Below, piece by piece: positions 15,576-23,403 of a stretch of DNA of 64,000 nucleotides (the first letter of the stretch is position 1; each line of letters opens with the position of its first letter). Source of the DNA: Spiractinospora alimapuensis (GTDB taxonomy: Bacteria > Actinomycetota > Actinomycetes > Streptosporangiales > Streptosporangiaceae); the NCBI RefSeq assembly GCF_018437505.1, contig NZ_CP072467.1, forward strand, positions 186,001 through 250,000. The letters run 5' to 3'. A model generated the notes under the pieces. It saw only the letters and a program-made list of their open reading frames with translations, was not told where the DNA came from and searched no databases. Both the position numbers and the translations under genes were made by a program.

Positions 15576-18044
15576 ATGTCGGGCAGACGTTCCCTGTCTC
15601 TGTTGTCGATGATGGCCGTACTCGGGTTAGGTCTCACGGCGTCCCCCGCCAACGCCGAACCCGCTGACACACCGAACGCCGAGGAGAGGACCGACGCGTT
15701 CGACAAGGTGCTCCTCGAGGAGGAAATCGGGGAGCCGATGACGATGGACATCGCCTCCGACGGTCGAGTCTTCATGACCGCCCGCGAGGGCACCGTTCGC
15801 GTCCACGACCAGGAAACCGGCGAGACCACGGTCGCCGCCGAGATCGACACCTACACCGAGCCCTACCCCGACGGCAACAACGAGGGTGGTCTGCTGGGCA
15901 TCGCCCTGGACCCCGACTTCGACGACAACGCCTGGATCTACCTCTACTACGCCCACCCCGAGGAGTCCCACGTCCAGCTCTCGCGGTTCGACGTGGACGG
16001 CGACGAGATCGACCTCGGCTCCGAGGTACCGATGCTCGAGGTCGAGTCGCAGCGCCAGGACTGTTGCCACATGGCGGGCGACCTGGAGTTCGACCCGGAC
16101 GGCAATCTCTACATCGCCACCGGGGACGAGACGAACCCCTTCGAGACCGATCTCTACGCCCCGCTGGACGAGCGTCCCGGGCGGGAGAACTTCGACGCGC
16201 AGGGGACCGCGGGCGACAGCAGCGACCTACGCGGCAAGATCCTGCGCATCACACCGGAGGACGACGGCGGCTACTCCGTCCCCGACGGGAACCTCTTCCC
16301 GACCGCGGACCACGACGCCGACGTGGCCCGGCCCGAGATCTACGTGATGGGGGCGCGCAACCCCTTCCGGATGTCGGTCGACGAGGAGACCGGTTACCTG
16401 TACTACGGCATGTACGGACCCGGCGCCGCGACGTGGGACGACGAACGTGGCCCGATGGGCTTCGACCAGTTCCACGAGGTGCGCGAGGCCAGCCACATGG
16501 GGTGGCCGTTCTGTATCGGCGACAACTACCCGTTCCGGCCCTGGGACTACGAGAACAACGAGCCGGCCGGCGAGTTCTTCGACTGTGAGGGCGGGCCCGT
16601 CAACGACTCGCCCAACAACTCGGGCCTGGAGCAGCTCCCGCCGGTCGAGCCAGCGACGATCTACTACCCGATCAACTGGGACAACTACCCCTACGACCCG
16701 CCCGAGCCCTTCCTCTCGTTGGGCAGCGGCGCCGGTGGTCCCAACGGCGGACCGGTCTACCGCTACGACCCGGACCTGGACGTGGACACGAAGTTCCCTG
16801 AGCACTACGACGGCTCGTGGTTCCTCTTGGAGTGGCACCGTGACGCGATCCTGACCGCGGAGGTCGACGACGGCACCGTGACCTCCATCAGCGACTTCAT
16901 GGGCGACGAGTACTGGAACCACCCCCACGACGCGGAGTTCGGACCCGACGGGTCGCTGTACGTGCTGGAGTACGGATCGGGCTGGTTCGGTGACGCCGAC
17001 GACAACGGCCTCTACCGGATCGACTACCTCGGTGACGCCGACCCCGACCCCTGCCCCCCGACAGAGGAGCCGCCACCGGGCTGGGAAGCCCTGTTCGACG
17101 GTGAGACCACCGACGGCTGGGCGCAGGCCGGACCGGGCGGGTTCGAGGTCGACGAGTGCGGGAACCTCCAGGCCCACGGCGGCATGGGGCTCCTGTGGTA
17201 CGAGGACGCCACCTATGAGGACTTCGTCCTCCGGGCCGACTGGCGCACCCAGGACATCACCGACAACTCCGGGGTGTTCCTTCGGTTCCCCGACCCTGGG
17301 GACGACCCGTGGGGTCCGGTCGACGAGGGCTACGAGATCCAGATCTACGACGCCGAGGAGGACCCGCTCTACACCACCGGATCGGTCTACACCTTCAGTC
17401 CGGCGGTGGAACGGGCGTCGAACCCGGTCGGCGAGTGGAACACCTTCGAGATCGAGGTCAGTGGCCAGGAGTACACCGTCACGCTGAACGGTGTGGAGGT
17501 CGCCAACTACACCGGTGACGGGTCCCGCGGGCTCGAGGGCCACGTCGGGTTGCAGAACCACGACGCGAACTCCGAGCCGGGCGAAGGTGTGGAGTTCCGC
17601 AACGTGTGGATCCAGGAACTCGATGACGACGATCCGCCGCCCGACGCCGACATCACGGTGACGGTCGGTCCGGGCGGTTCCTGGACATACGATCCCGAGA
17701 ACTTCGAGATCTATGAGGGCCAAACCATCGAATACGTTCTCGACAGTGGTTTCCACAATGTCGTGACAACGGATTCCGAGGGTAACGAGATCGCCACGAG
17801 TGGTCCGCCGAGTAGTGATTGGCAGGACGATCCCTATTACTTCACAGCGGAGGAAACGGGTACGTTCTACATCTACTGCACCCCGCACGCCGGCGTCACC
17901 GATCCGGATCCGGAGAACTGGACCGGAATGGTGGCCAAATTCGAGGTCCTTCCCGCTCCCGACGAGGATTCCGAAGATGGCGACGACCAGGGCGAGGACA
18001 ATGACGATCAAGGAGACGATGACAACTCCAACGATTCGGACTAG
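15576..18044 (+). CDS. Secreted three-domain enzyme: sugar dehydrogenase, 3-keto-disaccharide hydrolase and cupredoxin
   Basis: This encodes an 822-residue exported protein. A signal peptide (residues 1-27, ending ANA) is followed by a glucose/sorbosone dehydrogenase beta-propeller (about 40-485; GLLGIALDPDF, YIATGDET, GARNPFRMSVD, HDAEFGPDGSLYVLEYG). Next comes a 3-keto-disaccharide hydrolase/DUF1080 domain (about 505-685; WEALFDGETTDGW, NSGVFLRFP, YEIQIYD). Then a plastocyanin-like domain (about 695-795) carries type-1 copper ligands His727, Cys768, His771 and Met785. The tail is highly acidic. This order suggests that the propeller oxidises a sugar, the cupredoxin takes the electrons, and the hydrolase cleaves the keto-glycoside outside the cell. 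The cofactor (PQQ or other) is not visible. The ATG has AAGGGAGAG upstream. It is the first gene of the ROK-controlled operon. Codon choice becomes less GC-rich in the cupredoxin part. Confidence 0.85.
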   Translation: MSGRRSLSLLSMMAVLGLGLTASPANAEPADTPNAEERTDAFDKVLLEEEIGEPMTMDIASDGRVFMTAREGTVRVHDQETGETTVAAEIDTYTEPYPDGNNEGGLLGIALDPDFDDNAWIYLYYAHPEESHVQLSRFDVDGDEIDLGSEVPMLEVESQRQDCCHMAGDLEFDPDGNLYIATGDETNPFETDLYAPLDERPGRENFDAQGTAGDSSDLRGKILRITPEDDGGYSVPDGNLFPTADHDADVARPEIYVMGARNPFRMSVDEETGYLYYGMYGPGAATWDDERGPMGFDQFHEVREASHMGWPFCIGDNYPFRPWDYENNEPAGEFFDCEGGPVNDSPNNSGLEQLPPVEPATIYYPINWDNYPYDPPEPFLSLGSGAGGPNGGPVYRYDPDLDVDTKFPEHYDGSWFLLEWHRDAILTAEVDDGTVTSISDFMGDEYWNHPHDAEFGPDGSLYVLEYGSGWFGDADDNGLYRIDYLGDADPDPCPPTEEPPPGWEALFDGETTDGWAQAGPGGFEVDECGNLQAHGGMGLLWYEDATYEDFVLRADWRTQDITDNSGVFLRFPDPGDDPWGPVDEGYEIQIYDAEEDPLYTTGSVYTFSPAVERASNPVGEWNTFEIEVSGQEYTVTLNGVEVANYTGDGSRGLEGHVGLQNHDANSEPGEGVEFRNVWIQELDDDDPPPDADITVTVGPGGSWTYDPENFEIYEGQTIEYVLDSGFHNVVTTDSEGNEIATSGPPSSDWQDDPYYFTAEETGTFYIYCTPHAGVTDPDPENWTGMVAKFEVLPAPDEDSEDGDDQGEDNDDQGDDDNSNDSD

Positions 18045-18081
18045 CGAAACGCGCTCCGGATCGCGCACGAGTTAGGACGCG

Positions 18082-18118
18082 CCGGCGCCGACCGGGCTCC
18101 CCTCCCGGCCGGCGCCGG
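18082..18118 (+). terminator. Strong hairpin between the secreted enzyme and the binding-protein gene
   Basis: Fifteen bases at 18082-18096 pair with 18104-18118 (14 of 15 positions), with a seven-base loop. It lies between two genes of the same apparent operon and probably attenuates or processes the mRNA so that enzyme and importer levels differ. Confidence 0.6.
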
Positions 18119-18160
18119 ACCTCGTCCGGCGCAATGATCCTCTGACAGGAGATACCGACA

Positions 18161-19450
18161 ATGAACCGACTTCGCTGGGGTGCCTGTGCCGTTGGCGCGG
18201 CCCTGTTGCTGAGTGCCTGTGGTGAGGGCACTGATCCCCGTGAGGACTCCGGCGCCGATGGTGACCAAACAGGGCTCGTTATCGAAAGCTGGCGAAATGA
18301 CGACCTCGCAATTTGGGAGGACGTGATTCTGCCGGCGTTCCACGAGGAACACCCCGACATTCAGGTCTCCTTCGAGCCGTCCGCACCCGACGACTACAAC
18401 GCGGCGCTGGAGGCCCGACTCGAGGGGGGAACGGCGGGGGACATCATCACCTGCCGTCCCTTCGACGTGTCGCTCGGTCTGTACGACGACGGTCACCTCA
18501 CCGACGTGACCGACCTGGAGGGAATCGACGCCTTCGACGAGGTCGCGATGAGCGCGTGGGCCACCGACGAGGGCGACGAGTTCTTCTGTGTCCCCACGGC
18601 GTCGGTGATTCACGGGTTCCTGTACAACGCCGAGATCTTCGACGAGCTCGACCTTGATGAGCCCACCACGGAGGAGGAGTTCCACGACGTCCTGGGCGCG
18701 GTCGCCGACGACGGCGAGTACACCCCGCTGGTGATGGGAACCGCGGACCAGTGGGAGGCCGCGACGATGGGGCTGCAGAACATCGGGCCCAACTACTGGG
18801 AGGGCGAGGAGGGCAGGAACCGCCTCGTCGAGGGGGAGGAGTCCTTCGACGACTCACAGTACGTCGAGGCCTTCGAGGAACTCCAGTCCTGGTCGGAGTA
18901 CATGCCCCAGGGGTACGAGTCGGTGCAGTACCCGGACGCCCAGAACGTCTTCACGTTGGGCGACGGTGCCGTCTTCCCGACCGGTTCGTGGGAGATCGCG
19001 CTGTTCAACGAGCAGGCCGACTTCGAGATGGGCGCCTTCGGCCCCCCGCTTCCCGAGGGTCGCGACACCTGTTACATCAGCGACCACACCGACATCGGTA
19101 TGGGCATCAACGCGGCGACGGACGCCCCCGAGGAGGCGCGAATCTTCCTGGAGTGGACCGCCACCGAGGAGTTCGCCGATCTCTACGCCAACGCCCTGCC
19201 CGGGTTCTACCCCCTGACCGAGCACGAGATCGAGGTCGAGGACCCGCTCGCCCAGGAGTTCCTGAGCCTTCGCGACGAGTGTGAGTCCACGATCCGCAAC
19301 TCCTACCAGTTCCTGTCCCGTGGGGACCCGAACCTGGAGAACCAGCTTTGGGACCTGAGCGCCCAGCTTCTCAACGGAGAGGTGGAGCCGCAGGAAGCCG
19401 CGGAACAGGCCCAGGAGGGTCTGGAGCGCTGGTACGAGCCGCAGCAGTAG
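18161..19450 (+). CDS. ABC sugar-binding lipoprotein (CUT1 type)
   Basis: This encodes a 429-residue extracellular solute-binding lipoprotein. The lipobox LLSAC places the lipidated cysteine at residue 20. The mature part begins with an acidic linker and then the typical ESWRNDDLAIWEDVILPAFHEEHPDIQV segment of oligosaccharide-binding proteins, seen here only in pieces. Other family marks are GGTAGDIITCR, GDGAVFPTGSWEIALF and the C-terminal helix LERWYEP. Two permease genes follow immediately. No ATPase gene is in the operon, so a shared MsiK-like ATPase elsewhere is expected. The ligand is probably a disaccharide, glycoside or its keto form, from context. The first 100 codons are less GC-biased than the rest. 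Confidence 0.9.
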   Translation: MNRLRWGACAVGAALLLSACGEGTDPREDSGADGDQTGLVIESWRNDDLAIWEDVILPAFHEEHPDIQVSFEPSAPDDYNAALEARLEGGTAGDIITCRPFDVSLGLYDDGHLTDVTDLEGIDAFDEVAMSAWATDEGDEFFCVPTASVIHGFLYNAEIFDELDLDEPTTEEEFHDVLGAVADDGEYTPLVMGTADQWEAATMGLQNIGPNYWEGEEGRNRLVEGEESFDDSQYVEAFEELQSWSEYMPQGYESVQYPDAQNVFTLGDGAVFPTGSWEIALFNEQADFEMGAFGPPLPEGRDTCYISDHTDIGMGINAATDAPEEARIFLEWTATEEFADLYANALPGFYPLTEHEIEVEDPLAQEFLSLRDECESTIRNSYQFLSRGDPNLENQLWDLSAQLLNGEVEPQEAAEQAQEGLERWYEPQQ

Positions 19451-19460
19451 AAGGACTGCG

Positions 19461-20399
19461 ATGACACAGACCCAGACCTCGGAGGCGGCGACCACCGCCT
19501 CCGGGGCTGAAACCCCGCCTCGCCGTACGCGCGAGCGACGCCGTTTCCCCGTCCAGCTCCTGGTCTTCCTCGGGCCCGCGGTCGTCGTCTACACCGTGTT
19601 CATGATCTATCCGCTCGTGGACTCGATGCGGCTCAGTCTGTACGACGACGCCGGCGCCTTCGTGGGGCTCGGCAACTTCGTGCACCTGCTCACCGATGAC
19701 CTGTTGTCGGCGCGGTTCTGGAACGCCGTGTGGAACAACCTCGTGTTCTTCGCGGTCCACCTGCTGGTGCAGAACCCCATCGGTCTGCTGTTGGCCGCGC
19801 TCCTGACGTCCTCCCGGCTGCCCGGACGCGCGACCTATCGAGCCCTGGTGTTCGTGCCCACCACCCTGAGCGTGGTCATCGTCGGCTTCGTGTGGCAGCT
19901 CATCCTCAACCCGGTGTGGGGGTTCGTGGAGACGCCGCTGCTGGGCCAGTCCAGTACCGCCCTGATCACCCTGGCCCTGATGTCGGTGTGGCAGTACGTC
20001 GGAATCCCGATGATCCTGTTCTACGCCGTGCTGGTGTCCATCCCCGAGGACTTCCTGGAGGCGGCGCGGATCGACGGCGCCAACGCGTGGCAGACCTTCT
20101 GGCGGGTGAAGTTCCCGCTCGTCCTGCCCACGGTCGGCATCGTCTCTGTGATCACCTATGTCGCCAACATGAATGCCTTCGATTTGATCTACGCCGTAAA
20201 GGGCGCGCTCGCGGGGCCCAACTTCGCGTCCGACATCATGGGAACCCTGTTCTTCCGAACCTTCTTCGGGTTCCAGCTCGAACGCGGATCCTCCACCATG
20301 GGCGCGACCGTCGCCACGCTGATGTTCCTGCTGATCCTGGCCGGCGTCCTCCTGTACTTCTTCGGCTACCAGCGGCGGGTGAAGAGCTATGAGTTCTAG
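19461..20399 (+). CDS. ABC sugar transporter permease (MalF-like)
   Basis: This encodes a 312-residue membrane protein with six predicted helices after a polar, basic N-terminus of about 30 residues. The EAA loop (EAARIDGANAWQTFWRVKFPLVLPT, seen from about residue 200) is the contact site for the ATPase. It starts ten bases after the binding-protein stop and overlaps the next permease by 11 bases, so all three are co-transcribed. Confidence 0.92.
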   Translation: MTQTQTSEAATTASGAETPPRRTRERRRFPVQLLVFLGPAVVVYTVFMIYPLVDSMRLSLYDDAGAFVGLGNFVHLLTDDLLSARFWNAVWNNLVFFAVHLLVQNPIGLLLAALLTSSRLPGRATYRALVFVPTTLSVVIVGFVWQLILNPVWGFVETPLLGQSSTALITLALMSVWQYVGIPMILFYAVLVSIPEDFLEAARIDGANAWQTFWRVKFPLVLPTVGIVSVITYVANMNAFDLIYAVKGALAGPNFASDIMGTLFFRTFFGFQLERGSSTMGATVATLMFLLILAGVLLYFFGYQRRVKSYEF

Positions 20400-21285
20400 T
20401 GCGCCGACACGTCCGGCCGCTGGCGCTGGGCGTCCCGCCCGGCGTCGGTCGGCGGGGCGAGCCCCGTTGCGGATCCGGGACCTCGTTCCTCACGCGATCC
20501 TGCTGTTGTACGTGGTGATCGCGTGCGGACCGCTGCTCATGATCATCATGAACTCGCTGAAGTCGCGCCAGGCGATCTTCGGGGAGCCCTTCGCCCCGCC
20601 CACGCTGGGAACGTTCGACGTCAGCGGCTACGCCACCGTGTTCGCCCGGGCCCGGTTCGAGCTGTACTTCTTCAACAGCTTTGTCGTGACGGTCGTGTCG
20701 GTGTTCCTGGTCCTGCTGCTCGGCTCCATGGCGGCGTTCGCGCTCGCGGAGTACCGGTTCCGTGGCGCGACGGTGCTCGCCCTGTACCTGGCGCTCGGCA
20801 TCATGATCCCCATCCGGCTGGGCAGCGTCGGCATCCTCGACCTCCTGGTCTCGCTCAACCTGGTGAACTCCCTGACCGGGCTGATCCTGATCTACACCGC
20901 GATGGGCTTACCCCTCGCCGTGTTCGTCCTCACGTCGTTCTTCAAACAGGTGCCCACCGAACTGAAGGACGCGGCCCGGGTCGACGGTGCCGGGGAGTAT
21001 CGCGTGTACAGCCTCGCCGTACCGCTCGTCCGGCCCGGCATGGCGGCCATCGCGATCTACACCATGCTCCCGATCTGGAACGACCTGTGGTTCCCGCTGA
21101 TCGTCGCGCCCGACGAGAGCGTGCGGACCGTCACCCTGGGGGCGCAACAGTTCCTCGGGCAGTTCGTCACCGACTGGAACGCGGTCCTGGCCGTGTTGAC
21201 ACTGGCCATGGTGCCGATGATGGCCCTCTACCTGATTTTCTCCAAGCAGTTCGTTCGCGGTTTGATGGGAGGAGCGTTGAAGTGA
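20389..21285 (+). CDS. ABC sugar transporter permease (MalG-like)
   Basis: This encodes a 298-residue membrane protein of the MalG/inner-membrane CUT1 family. After a short basic N-terminus come six helices. The EAA loop reads KDAARVDGAGEYRVYSLAVPL, with Pro-Leu at its end as usual. Start overlaps the stop of the previous permease and its own stop overlaps the next start (GTGA), so translation is coupled along the operon. Confidence 0.92.
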   Translation: MSSSAPTRPAAGAGRPARRRSAGRAPLRIRDLVPHAILLLYVVIACGPLLMIIMNSLKSRQAIFGEPFAPPTLGTFDVSGYATVFARARFELYFFNSFVVTVVSVFLVLLLGSMAAFALAEYRFRGATVLALYLALGIMIPIRLGSVGILDLLVSLNLVNSLTGLILIYTAMGLPLAVFVLTSFFKQVPTELKDAARVDGAGEYRVYSLAVPLVRPGMAAIAIYTMLPIWNDLWFPLIVAPDESVRTVTLGAQQFLGQFVTDWNAVLAVLTLAMVPMMALYLIFSKQFVRGLMGGALK

Positions 21286-22286
21286 GCCGGATCAGAGTCG
21301 GCCTCGTCGGGGCCGGCACCATGGGCTCGGTGCACGCCCAGGGCTGGCAGGAGTGCGCGGGCGCGGAACTCGTGGCGGTCCACGGGGCGGCCGACGGAAC
21401 GGCGGCCGCCCTCGCCGAACGGCACGACGCGCACGTCTGCGATGACCTTGACGACCTGCTGGAACGTGTCGACGTGGTCGACGTGTGCGCGCCCACCCAC
21501 CTGCACCACGAGATCGTGCTCGCCGCCGCGCGGGCCGGGCGGGACGTCGTCTGCGAGAAGCCCCTGGGCAGGACGCCCGCGCAGGCGGAGGAGATCGTCT
21601 CCGCCTGCGCGGAGGCGGAGGTGCGGCTGCTCGTCGCCCACGTGGTGCGCTTCTTCCCCGAATACGCGGCGATGCGTGCCGCCGTGCGCGCGGGCCAGGT
21701 GGGGGAGCCGGCCGTCGTGCGCCTCACCCGCTCCACCTACCAGCCCGCGAAACCCGGCGGCAACTGGTACCTGGACGAGGAGAAGTCCGGCGGTCTGACC
21801 ATGGACCTGATGATCCACGACCTCGATTACGCGCGATGGATCGCCGGCGAGGTGGAGAGCGTGTACGCGCGCAGTGTCCGCTCCGCCGACCCCGACTCCA
21901 CCATCGACCACGCGGTCGCGATCCTGCGACACACCTCCGGGGCGATCACGCACGTCGAGGGCTCGTGGGCCTACCCCAAGCCCGCGTTCGTGACCCGCGG
22001 GGAGGTCGCGGGAACCCTCGGGGTGGTCAACTTCGACTCCGACCGTGACTCCCCCCTGCGCCCCCGCCTGCGCCAGAGCGCGACCACGGGTGACGTGCCG
22101 ATCGCCGGTAGCCCGGTCAGCGAGTCCCCCTACACGACCCAGCTCCGCCACTTCTCGGCCGTCCTGCGGGGAGAGGAAGATCCGATCGTCACCGCCGCCG
22201 ACGGCCTCGCCGCGGTGCGGATGGCGACCGCCGCGGCCGAGTCGATTCGTACCGGTGCGCCGGTCAGCGTGGAGGTGACCAATTGA
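21282..22286 (+). CDS. Gfo/Idh/MocA family NAD(P)-dependent sugar oxidoreductase 1
   Basis: This encodes a 334-residue two-domain dehydrogenase. The Rossmann motif is GLVGAGTMG (residues 7-15) and the family EKP motif is in VVCEKPLGRT. The catalytic region contains GGLTMDLMIHDLDYARW, with His-Asp placed as in inositol or glucoside dehydrogenases. GTG 21282 is chosen because GGGAGGAG precedes it and it overlaps the permease stop; the much longer open frame starting at 20523 is out-of-frame shadow. In this operon it may oxidise a sugar at C3 or reduce a 3-keto sugar inside the cell. The exact substrate is not known. Confidence 0.88.
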   Translation: MSRIRVGLVGAGTMGSVHAQGWQECAGAELVAVHGAADGTAAALAERHDAHVCDDLDDLLERVDVVDVCAPTHLHHEIVLAAARAGRDVVCEKPLGRTPAQAEEIVSACAEAEVRLLVAHVVRFFPEYAAMRAAVRAGQVGEPAVVRLTRSTYQPAKPGGNWYLDEEKSGGLTMDLMIHDLDYARWIAGEVESVYARSVRSADPDSTIDHAVAILRHTSGAITHVEGSWAYPKPAFVTRGEVAGTLGVVNFDSDRDSPLRPRLRQSATTGDVPIAGSPVSESPYTTQLRHFSAVLRGEEDPIVTAADGLAAVRMATAAAESIRTGAPVSVEVTN

Positions 22287-23272
22287 GAGTGGGATTCCTG
22301 TCCGCCGCCCACGTGCACGCCGACGGCTACTTCGGCAACTTCCGGGCCGCCGGCGCGGACGTGGTCGGAGTGTGGGACGACGACGCCGGGCGGGGACGAC
22401 ACTGGGCGGCCGAACACGGCGTGCCCTGGGTCGAGTCGCTGGACGAACTGTTCGCGGCCGGAGTGGACGCGGTCGTGGTGTGCTCGGAGACCTCCAAACA
22501 CCTGGAACTGGTGCGGCGCGCCGCGGCCGAGGGGGTGGCCGTCCTCTGCGAGAAGCCTCTGGCCACGACCGAGGAGGACGCGCGGGAGGTGGTCGACGTC
22601 TGCGCCCGCGCGGGAGTCGCCCTGATGACCGCCTTCCCGATGCGCTTCAGCCCTCCGCTGGTCGAGGCCGCCACCCTGCTCGGGGAGGGCGGGCTGGGAT
22701 CGGTACGTTCGTGTGTGGGAACCAACCAGAGCGTGTTGCCGATCAAACACGGCGCCTGGTTCGCCGACCCCGAACTCGCCGGTGGCGGCGCGGTGATGGA
22801 CCACAGTGTCCATCTCGCCGACATCCTGCGATGGCTGTTGGGAGCCGACCCGGTCGAGGTGTACGCGGTCACCAACCGTGTGCTGCACCAGGACGAGGTC
22901 GAGGTGGAGACGGGCGCGCTGCTCATGCTCACCTACGCCGATGGCACCTTCGCCAGCGTCGACGCCAGTTGGAGCCGGCCCCACGACTACCCCACGTGGG
23001 GCGGCCTCACCCTGAGCGTTGTCGGCGACAACGGTGTGGTGGACGTCGACGCCTTCAGCCAGCACCTCACCACCCAGGGCGGCCCAGGGGGGCCGCTGGC
23101 GTGGCCCCCCTGGGGAAGTGACCCCAACCAGGGGCTGATCGACGCCTTCCTGGCCACGGCACGCGGTGAGACCACACCTGCCGTCACTGGCGAGGACGGT
23201 CTCGCCGCCACCCGGATCGCGCTCGCCGCCTACCGCTCGGCCGAGTCCGGAGAACCCGTCCGTCTCGACTGA
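22283..23272 (+). CDS. Gfo/Idh/MocA family NAD(P)-dependent sugar oxidoreductase 2
   Basis: This encodes a 329-residue dehydrogenase, distantly related to its upstream neighbour. The nucleotide-binding start (MRVGFLSAAHVHADGYF) is the AAHxHA variant typical of some Gfo/Idh enzymes, with the CEKPLATT motif and catalytic-site GGAVMDHSVHLADILRWL. TTG 22283 overlaps the preceding stop, as elsewhere in the operon. Two such enzymes together with a secreted 3-keto hydrolase suggest sequential oxidation and reduction steps of a 3-keto-glycoside route; this is inference. It is the last gene of the operon, closed by two strong hairpins. Confidence 0.88.
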   Translation: MRVGFLSAAHVHADGYFGNFRAAGADVVGVWDDDAGRGRHWAAEHGVPWVESLDELFAAGVDAVVVCSETSKHLELVRRAAAEGVAVLCEKPLATTEEDAREVVDVCARAGVALMTAFPMRFSPPLVEAATLLGEGGLGSVRSCVGTNQSVLPIKHGAWFADPELAGGGAVMDHSVHLADILRWLLGADPVEVYAVTNRVLHQDEVEVETGALLMLTYADGTFASVDASWSRPHDYPTWGGLTLSVVGDNGVVDVDAFSQHLTTQGGPGGPLAWPPWGSDPNQGLIDAFLATARGETTPAVTGEDGLAATRIALAAYRSAESGEPVRLD

Positions 23273-23288
23273 CGGTCCCGCCCCCGCA

Positions 23289-23365
23289 CCCACACGGCCC
23301 ACTCCCTCCCAGCCGTGTGGGAACGGGTACCCACGCCGGCCCCGTCCCTCCCGACGGGGCCGGCG
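23289..23365. terminator. Two tandem hairpins between convergent genes
   Basis: CCCACACGGC at 23289-23298 pairs with GCCGTGTGGG at 23312-23321 (ten bases, perfect). A second, stronger stem pairs 23334-23346 with 23353-23365 (13 bases, perfect, six-base loop). They separate the sugar operon from the convergent MFS gene and should stop transcription both ways. Confidence 0.75.
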
Positions 23366-23403
23366 CCGTGTGTGGGGACCCCCAGACACCGGTCGGGGGT
23401 CAC

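Noticed and set aside
16227-18068. 613-residue open frame on the minus strand
   Set aside because: It is the mirror of the secreted three-domain enzyme. Its protein is Val/Arg/Gly-rich without domains, as expected from antisense frames of GC-rich genes.
20523-21281. Long N-terminal extension of the first Gfo/Idh oxidoreductase
   Set aside because: It lies in another frame of the MalG-like permease. The real start is GTG 21282, with GGGAGGAG upstream and family-like N-terminus.
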